Assembly: GCA_028673005.1 (NCBI GenBank)
Contig: CM054112.1
Coordinates: forward strand, 24,045,624 to 24,109,623
Length of the DNA stretch: 64,000 nucleotides
Direction: 5' to 3'
From: Tanypteryx hageni
Taxonomy: Eukaryota > Arthropoda > Insecta > Odonata > Petaluridae
Part shown: positions 57,840-64,000 of the stretch, one piece after another
Numbering within the stretch: the stretch's first letter is position 1
Layout: the number at the start of each line of letters is the position of its first letter
The notes under the pieces: generated by a model
The model's database searches: none
What the model was told of the DNA's origin: nothing
What the model saw: the letters and a program-made list of their open reading frames with translations, nothing else
Program-made: the position numbers and the translations under genes

Positions 57840-58396
57840 TCCAAGAATGGTAACGTGAGTCACATTGACTCACATTTCCGAAAGATGTCTAACGCTGTTT
57901 GTGATCAAACAAGCTCCCCCCTCTCTTAGCAGTGCTTCCTATAGTTAGTTGTCTATGTGCTGTCAAAAGAGCAACACGTTATTTTTTCTCCGGTCACTGT
58001 TACCGGCTACAGATTGTGAAAGAGTAGCACATGGGGCTGACGTGCCAATGACAAAAAAGCAGACTTAATTAGATAAACTTAAGTAGTGATCTGAATTCTA
58101 TGATTTTCAAAGCCTTAGAAGAGGAAAAAAAGGTTCCTGAAACACACCGAGCGACAAATATCAAGAAAGTACTGTCATCTGTGACACTATGCCAAGAGAA
58201 ATAAAACTTCCACTCTCTGCATACTTTGCAAGAAGCCTATCTGTGGCGAGCACAAAAAATGGTGCCCTAATGGTTAATTTACGTATTTTTAACATTTACT
58301 AAATTTTCACGTTAATAAAAATCGTTTTAAAACAGTTTTTCATGATATTTCCAAGTTTAAGTGCGTCAAACTGACGCAGCGTTACCAATAAATGCC
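57840..58396. mobile_element. PiggyBac-like MITE, about 557 bp
   Basis: Near the left end is GGTAACGTGAGTCACATTGACTCAC and near the right end, inverted, GGTAACGCTGCGTCAGTTTGACGCAC (each over about 25 bp; key parts GGTAACG and paired TGAC/GTCA). Each end holds its own palindrome: TGAGTCA-CAT-TGACTCA at 57856-57872 and TGCGTCA-AAC-TGACGCA at 58362-58378. TTAA occurs at 57836-57839 and TAAA at 58397-58400, compatible with a decayed piggyBac TTAA duplication. There is no transposase. The assignment rests on this end structure only. Confidence 0.5.
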
Positions 58397-58399
58397 TAA

Positions 58400-58774
58400 A
58401 AAATAGCATTGCCATTCTATGGTTAGTTACTTATGCGTCAAAACAAAAAGCGTGAACGTATATGCGTTCAAATGAATTTTCTGAACAGCAATTAAAATGG
58501 CTTATAAAACAAATAAATTGTTCCACGGAAAACACACTTCTTAAATACGTATGTGAACATTTTTCACACAGGTGACGTATAGCGTAATTTATTTACAAGT
58601 AGAAATTCTAAATGACACACCGAATATTATTATTGGATTAAAGTAATCGATTAACAAAAAATATAGCAATCAACAAATTGCAAAAATTAACAATTTCAGT
58701 TAATTTTGTGAAGTCCATTTTTTGGTAGTTTTAATTTGATCCCAATCAAGTGGTGCTGAGTTTTTTTATTCTAT
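58400..58774. other. AT-rich spacer
   Basis: No feature recognised between the piggyBac-like MITE and the pogo/Tigger element. Confidence 0.55.
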
Positions 58775-58957
58775 ACAGCCTTCCCTCGTTTTACGAACTT
58801 AATTCGTTCCAAAAAACTGTTCGTTATGCGAAAACTCGTAAAACGAAAATTATTTTCCCATTACTTCCTATGTAAAAAATTTTAATTGGTTGCGAAGGTC
58901 AAAATAAAAAATATCCCATCATCATCATAGGTAGTCTGTCCGTAGACAGGTCCGTGA

Positions 58958-59365
58958 TTATTCATGGTTAAACCTGGTTCTCCATATACTCCTATTTTCC
59001 GCTGTCCTCTTCATATCTTGATAACTCTCTTTCCCTTTCAAATCGTCTATCAGCTGAAACCTTTTCCTACCTCTTTCCCTCTTCCCATCTAGTTTTCCTT
59101 CTAACACGTCTTTAATCATACTCTCTCTCCTCAGGTAATGTCCAACCCAGTTAGCCTTCCTCTTTCTGATAGTCTGTATAATCATTCGCTTCTCTCCTAT
59201 TCTTCGTAGCACTTCATCGTTTTTCATCCTATCTGTCCATTTTATCTTCAGCATTCTCCTCCAAGTCCACATTTCAAAGCTTTCCAAGTATTTGATGTCA
59301 TTTTTCCTTAGCGTCCATGTTTCTGCCCCATACAATGCTATACTCCATACGTAGCATTTTATCAA
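58958..59365 (-). pseudogene. RTE-like C-terminal region, shifted frame
   Basis: The continuation of the same protein after a 1-nt deletion: IKCYVWSIALYGAETWTLRK, ESFEMWTWRRMLKIKWTDRM, VLRRIGEKRMII, RKANWVGHYLRRES and a natural end TRFNHE. It is the family's conserved domain downstream of the polymerase palm. The stop is followed within about 30 bp by the ATG-repeat tail. No other lesion is seen. Confidence 0.9.
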
Positions 59366-59385
59366 CTTCTTGCGGATATCTTCCC

Positions 59386-60669
59386 TTATATTCCTGTAAG
59401 TAGTTGTTTCTTTCTCCTGAAAGCCGCTTTTGCTTTTCCTATTCTAGTTTTGATCTCATCCGTACATTTTGCCTCTCGTGTTATGATACTTCCAAGGTAT
59501 TTATATTCTGAAACTTGTTCTAATGGCTTTCCCCCAATAGTTATGTTCAGATTCTCTTCTTTACCCGATATTCGAATGACCTTGGATTTTTCTGTATTTA
59601 TTTCCATACCGTATTTTCTACCTGTTATCACTAGTCTATTTATCATTTTTTGTAGCTCCACTACCTTTCTTGCTAGAAGTACTTGATCATCTGCGTATTT
59701 TACTGTTCTTATAATCCTTCCTCCAATTTTGAAATCCCCTGTGCCTTCTAAAGCTTCTTGCATTAGACTTTCTCCATATATATTGAATAGGGTTGGCGAT
59801 AGGCAGCAGCCATGTCTTACTCCTCTACCGATATTTATTCCGCAGGTGTCCGCATTCTCAAACCTGACCTTTACAACTTGATTCTCATATAGATTCCTAA
59901 TCAGTCTCCTGTCTTTCCAGTCTACACCTATATCCTTTAATATCTTCATCAACTTTACCCAATTTACTCTATCAAAGGCCTTCTGCCAGTCTACGAAACA
60001 TGCGCAGATATCTTGACTGTATTCTATTGCCCTTTCTGATATGATTCTAACTACTCCTATAGCATCTCTAGTTCCTCGTCCTTTTCTGAAACCGAATTGA
60101 TCTTCCCCTATTATTTCTTCTGCCTTTTTCTCCAGCCTTTTATTAAGAATCCTCGTGATGATCTTCGATGTGTGTGACAGAAGGCTTATAGATCTGTAAT
60201 CTTTACACTGCATTGCCTTTGGCTTCTTCTTTAGAGGGATCATTGTTACTTCTAGGAAATCCTGAGGCCACTCTCCCGTGTCGTAAATCTTATTAATTAA
60301 TTTCGTGATCGCTTTTAGTCCTTCTGATCCTATGACTTTAAGTATCTCAGCCGGTATTCCATCGCTGCCCGTGGCTTTCCCCTTCTTTAGTTCCACTATC
60401 GCCTTTTCTACTTCGCTCTCCATAATACTTGGTCCCAAGTTGTCTTCTTCAATGTTTTCCTCATTTTCCAGTTCTATTTTTGCCGCTCCTGCCTGTTTGC
60501 TGTATAATTCCTTAATGTATTCTTCCCATACCTGTGCTACATCCTTTGTTTCTGAGACTATCTTCCCATCTGTATTCATAATTCCCATACCATTAATTCC
60601 ATTAGATTTCTTATCTTCTAACTCGAGTGCTCTAGCGTACATCATATCGTACCGTCCTAACTTCTCCAT
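59386..60669 (-). pseudogene. RTE-like reverse transcriptase, nearly intact
   Basis: A 427-codon frame. KKGKATGSDGIPAE is at residues 96-108, EDQFGFRKGRGTRDA at 189-203, motif A FVDWQKAFDRVNW at 225-237 with the catalytic Asp at 227, motif B GVRHGCCLSPTLFN at 283-296, motif C YADD at 325-328 (both Asp present), and EYKYLGSIIT at 388-397. All palm motifs are kept. The frame ends early at LLTGI because one base is missing relative to copy 1 (LLTGNIRVD). The N-terminal endonuclease is absent owing to 5' truncation, so the copy cannot move on its own. The enzyme would prime cDNA from nicked chromosomal DNA. Confidence 0.92.
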
Positions 60670-60847
60670 CTGTTCTATTTAGTTCACTTAAAAACAATAC
60701 AGAACGATACCAAATTGACAAAAAAAACAACAATAATTATATATAAATGTATTTAAATTACATTCTTAATCATAAGCCTATGATGTCTTACTCTATATAT
60801 AAGCGGTATTAGCCTATGATATCCTAGCCTACGTTAGCCTAAAATAG

Positions 60848-60994
60848 GTTAAATGTGGCGCATATGTCCTTCGACCGCTCGCCTGTCTACAATCTTTGAA
60901 TAATATCTAGTTTCTGGGCTACACTTAAAGTCCTTCTCTCTTTTTTCACTTTACCACTTGCAATACCTGAAAGGCTGGCACGTTTAGGATCCAT
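60848..60994 (-). pseudogene. Pogo/Tigger transposase N-terminal helix-turn-helix fragment
   Basis: On the minus strand from ATG 60994: MDPKRASLSGIASGKVKK, ERRTLSVAQKLDIIQRL, TAG, TGERSKDICATFN. This is the CENP-B/jerky-type N-terminal helix-turn-helix (LS--KL-II--LE-GE----I---), which binds transposon ends. The TAG replaces the Glu codon usually found before TGE. The frame fails soon after FN, and the second helix-turn-helix and DDE domain are absent, so the host element was an internally deleted derivative before the RTE inserted. Confidence 0.8.
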
Positions 60995-61344
60995 GATTTA
61001 CAAAAATATATCTTGATTTAAAAATAAAAATACACACCACTCAGCAAACCGAATTTCACAAAGAACATCAAAGCGCGTACTGAGACCGAGATGGTGGTTC
61101 TTATTCGGAACAGCGTGATGAAATCTGACGAACTTTACCGAGCTTTCCCAAACTTTCCCGAAGGGGATACAGTACGTATAAGCAAAAACTTATTCGATAT
61201 TTGAAAAATTGGATTTTCATGCAAACTTAACGAACTCGTATAAGCGAAAATTTGTTCACAAATCGAAAAATAGGTATGAAATTGCTCAGTTCGTATAAGC
61301 AAAAAATCGTAAAACGGAAGTTCGTAAAACGAGGGAAGGTTGTA

Positions 61345-63350
61345 TATTGATTCAATTTTTCATTCTTATAACAGTTATTAACACTTAAACGGTGAAATTG
61401 GCTAAAATAAACGAAAAATTGAAACAGATGGTGATCGTGAATTTTTGAAGAACGATTGCATTCCTTTAAACGTGCATTGGGATTAGAAAAGTAGTAATAG
61501 AATTAATATTAGAAGTGATTAATTTTTTAAAAACTGTCAACTGCTGGCATGAGAAGAGATGTTAAAAATTAAAATTAAAACTAAAAATGAGACATTTTAT
61601 CCACGTATTTGATAATATTTCATCCGCATCTTACTACCACTGCGTTCAGACGCAAAGCTCAAGGCAAGCCTCAAAGATATCTGAGCGGTCAAGGGGCTTA
61701 CGAGTTTCCTAGTATGCAAAAACAGAAAAACTACATACTTGCGACATTCAAATATATTTTCTTTACCACTCAAGAGTTTACATTTTTTTAAATTAAACAA
61801 AAAATATTATTACTTTCGTTTTCCCTTGCTTATAAATTAATTACCGAGTGATTGAACGTTCACAAGGATAAGTAAATGTTGTATAGACCATATTTACGGT
61901 AAAAAAGACTGTAATAGTTTCTCTCAATGTGATTTACAATTCTGCTCATTTCGTTAGAGCATAGTAGCATCTTATCTTTTTACTCGAGTATTCCGTCTCT
62001 ATACAAACAATTTGAGCGTTAGTCTTCCTAAATGAAGGAATTGAATTTGTATCTCTACTGGGACAAATTTTCGGCTCTGGCCTGACCGTGACTAGTGCTA
62101 AACTTTTGCGTTGAGAGGATACACAAATACGGCACTTGTATCCACTTGCACGGACGTCAAATCTATTTAACCGCTGAATTTGTGAAGGGAATGCTAACAG
62201 AATCAAGCAGTTTCACTTGCCCCTCAGAAAAGCATTTTTGCCTGTTCATAATTTCTCTCCAATAGCCATGAAAGGATGGAAAAATAGTTGATACTGAAAA
62301 TTTTAGAATCTGCTATCGGTGAACGATAGCTGCTTTGTATCATAAACGCGCATCTCGTTTTCTCAACCTTTCTTGGCTTTTGTAGAGAATTTGTTAATTT
62401 GGGGTGAGCTCAAAAATTTTCTCTTGAGCGTTATTTTGTTTATAATATCACCTTTATATGAGCAAAGAAAGGTCCGAAAATACAAAAAACCTTTTAACAT
62501 CACCTCACGACAGCATCTATAAATAATGTAAACAATTATTCCGCAAAATAAACCCTATTCGTAATTAACACCATTACACCTTTCAAATAATAATGAAATA
62601 AACATTTCCTTTTTAGTTGACAACTTATTTTCACATCTAACTATACTAAGTTTAAGAAAAAACATCTTTTAAATTGACCAGTTTTCGAGTATATGTATAA
62701 ATTCCTCCAAACTGTATTTTAATTGATATGAAGACATCCCAAAAAATAAGTAATCAACATTCTACTCCAGAGAAAGAGAAATGGTTAGAAATTATTTATG
62801 CGTAAAGAAAGGGACATCTGGAATATAAAGAACCGGCTCGAGTGAATTTGCAAAGATAAATATTAGATATTTGAAACAATAAAAAGGATAAAAATCGACG
62901 ACTAATGACGCTAAATTCAAATAAGGCAATGGCACAATGAAATATCAATGATGGTGATAAATCTACGAATGCATCTGCGGAAATCAGAATATCGTGCTAA
63001 AAGAGGGTAGCAATATTCCCTCATAATGTATAACTGGAATAAATTTCAGCGCAAATATAACAAAAATGTTATCCAAACCTGATTTAATTAAACAACGGTA
63101 GCATACAAGAATTAACATCGTTATAATACTACATTCATATTGGAATTTCCTTATCAAATCGATCGATTTTAAATATTCGTCTGCGAAAACATTCAGCATT
63201 ACACAATAGTGGAGCATAAGCCATACTATAGTACCGAAACTTTTCGTTTTGAAACTATTTTACTCTCCTCTAAAATATATTTTGAGCATACATTCACAAT
63301 TGATTATTTTCGACGAATACACTGCTTTCGAACGTTCCAAAAAGTTGTCC
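61345..63350. other. AT-rich spacer
   Basis: No gene or transposon recognised. Frames at 61597-61800 and 61946-62206 (minus) have no motif. Confidence 0.55.
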
Positions 63351-63680
63351 GTCATAACTGCACCCAACAACTTGCGTCTCGTCCTGATCTCAGACGCCGT
63401 TAACCCCAGCCTCGCGCTCGCAATGATGCCAGCCCATGGAGTGGCGGCAGATGGAGCAAGTGCGTCGTAGGCCCCTGAAATGGCGGCCTCCTGGCGCGTC
63501 GCCTATGTCCCAGGGCAGCTAACCCTCGAGGGGCATCCCCTCCCCTTCACCCTCCCTTCCCAAAACAGCTCACTCTCCTCTCTCCCTCTTTGCTCGACGG
63601 CTCTCGCTTCTTCACTCACCCACGGGCGACACAAGGATGACTCTGTGCAAAGGAAAGGTTCATCTCTCTTTTTACACGAC
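63350..63680. other. GC-richer CpG patch with CT run
   Basis: CpG-containing DNA (GACGCCGTTAACC, GCGCGTCGCC) includes ATGGCGGC at 63480-63487 and a pyrimidine-rich stretch at about 63535-63610. Two overlapping frames (63249-63470 and 63480-63779) cross it, but no family is recognised. It could be a promoter-type island; an exon cannot be shown. Confidence 0.5.
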
Positions 63681-64000
63681 CAACAGCGAAAGAAATGTTT
63701 GATCGAAAATTTTGTTTGTGATTTAAACTTCTTCCCATGGATGATTAGTATGCATGCCGATAAACATTGCTGGATATAGGAAATTATAAAATGAGTTTTA
63801 ATGCGTACAGAATTTTAAAACATTAAACCAACCTTGATAGAAGTCGAGTGCTTGTCTTATAAATAGGGAACTCATAGATTCAAATAAGGAGTTGATTATA
63901 AGGCTTGATGTTGGTTTTTACTATTATTAAGATACGGAATTCAATGCTCATGAGTGCTATTGACGAACCCTAGACAAGTAAATAAAGATATAAGTATGCA
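63680..64000. other. AT-rich end of window
   Basis: Nothing recognised. Confidence 0.55.

Larger units (their letters stand above)
58917..60677 (-). mobile_element. 5'-truncated, young RTE-like retrotransposon (copy 2)
   Basis: The minus-strand copy starts within the polymerase linker (QMEKLGRYDMM) and ends in the ATG-repeat tail at 58917-58928. The endonuclease and 5' untranslated region are missing, a usual result of incomplete reverse transcription. It has one frameshift and otherwise keeps a continuous protein, so it is much younger than copies 1 and 3. It lies inside the pogo/Tigger element, so its insertion postdates that transposon. Confidence 0.88.
58776..61342. mobile_element. Pogo/Tigger transposon interrupted by an RTE insertion
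   Basis: The left end CAGCCTTCCCTCGTTTTACG and right end (reverse complement) CAACCTTCCCTCGTTTTACG match at 19 of 20, and both are flanked by TA (58774-58775 and 61343-61344). Subterminal sequence repeats short CGTAAAACGA and TTCGTATAAGCGAAAA motifs on both sides. An RTE copy occupies about 58917-60677. Without it the element is about 0.8 kb and keeps only the N-terminal coding part of the transposase. The near-perfect ends suggest that it is younger than the pogo-type element at 21.5 kb. Confidence 0.88.

Noticed and set aside
60305..60682. 125-codon plus-strand frame
   Set aside because: Antisense shadow of the RTE-like protein.
63249..63779. Exon-like frames in a CpG patch
   Set aside because: No conserved motif; splice signals cannot be judged without transcript data.

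Overview
The window is non-coding eukaryotic DNA, most likely from an arthropod and probably an insect. The evidence is an AT-rich background, the absence of any long multi-domain host reading frame, and a transposon set typical of arthropod genomes: an RTE-like non-LTR element with an (ATG)n tail, a jockey-like LINE, a Penelope-like element with a GIY-YIG domain, mariner, pogo/Tigger, hAT and piggyBac-like DNA transposons, and tRNA-derived SINEs. The species cannot be read from the sequence. I found no host exon that I would defend, no tRNA gene that looks functional, and no rRNA or CRISPR.

Layout. 0-8 kb: a GA-rich island (0.64-1.06 kb), a jockey RT remnant (1.37-1.85 kb), a diverged direct repeat (4.95/5.78 kb), an old RTE 3' end (6.13-6.60 kb) and a tRNA-SINE (7.05-7.19 kb). 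8-20 kb: a hAT MITE with decayed target duplication (8.15-8.47 kb), a repeat module (10.92-11.03 kb), a solo Penelope end (11.53-11.63 kb), three GA/CT islands (14.2-15.6, 16.8-17.6, 19.1-20.0 kb) and an (AT)n run. 20-25 kb: a composite SINE with an inverted head and a target duplication, then a pogo-type transposon carrying a nested mariner and a nested hAT MITE. 25-36 kb: a CT-rich island with a 19-bp minisatellite, fold-back MITEs, a hAT MITE with near-perfect TSD, an internally deleted pogo-like transposon that keeps a 126-codon frame with a C-terminal PHD-type zinc finger (29.8-30.8 kb), another island and another hAT MITE. 36-39.3 kb: a near full-length but broken RTE element. 41.2-45.4 kb: the largest GA/CT island. 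46-57 kb: more islands, a Penelope 3' part (50.98-51.55 kb), two MITEs. 57.8-61.3 kb: a piggyBac-like MITE and a pogo/Tigger element split by a young, 5'-truncated RTE insertion.

Two kinds of sequence dominate. AT-rich spacer hosts nearly all recognisable transposons. GC-richer islands 0.2-4 kb long consist largely of purine-only or pyrimidine-only runs whose strand repeatedly switches; they also hold CpGs and motifs such as TGACGTCA, CCAAT palindromes and ATGGCSG. The islands are the least explained part of the window and could be regulatory or promoter-like DNA, but this is inference.

Nothing here is a clear new enzyme system. The observations most worth following are the PHD-finger frame inside the deleted pogo element, the Penelope end with a hammerhead-like fold, the composite SINE with its long hairpin, the nested transposon stacks that give relative ages, and the switching purine islands.
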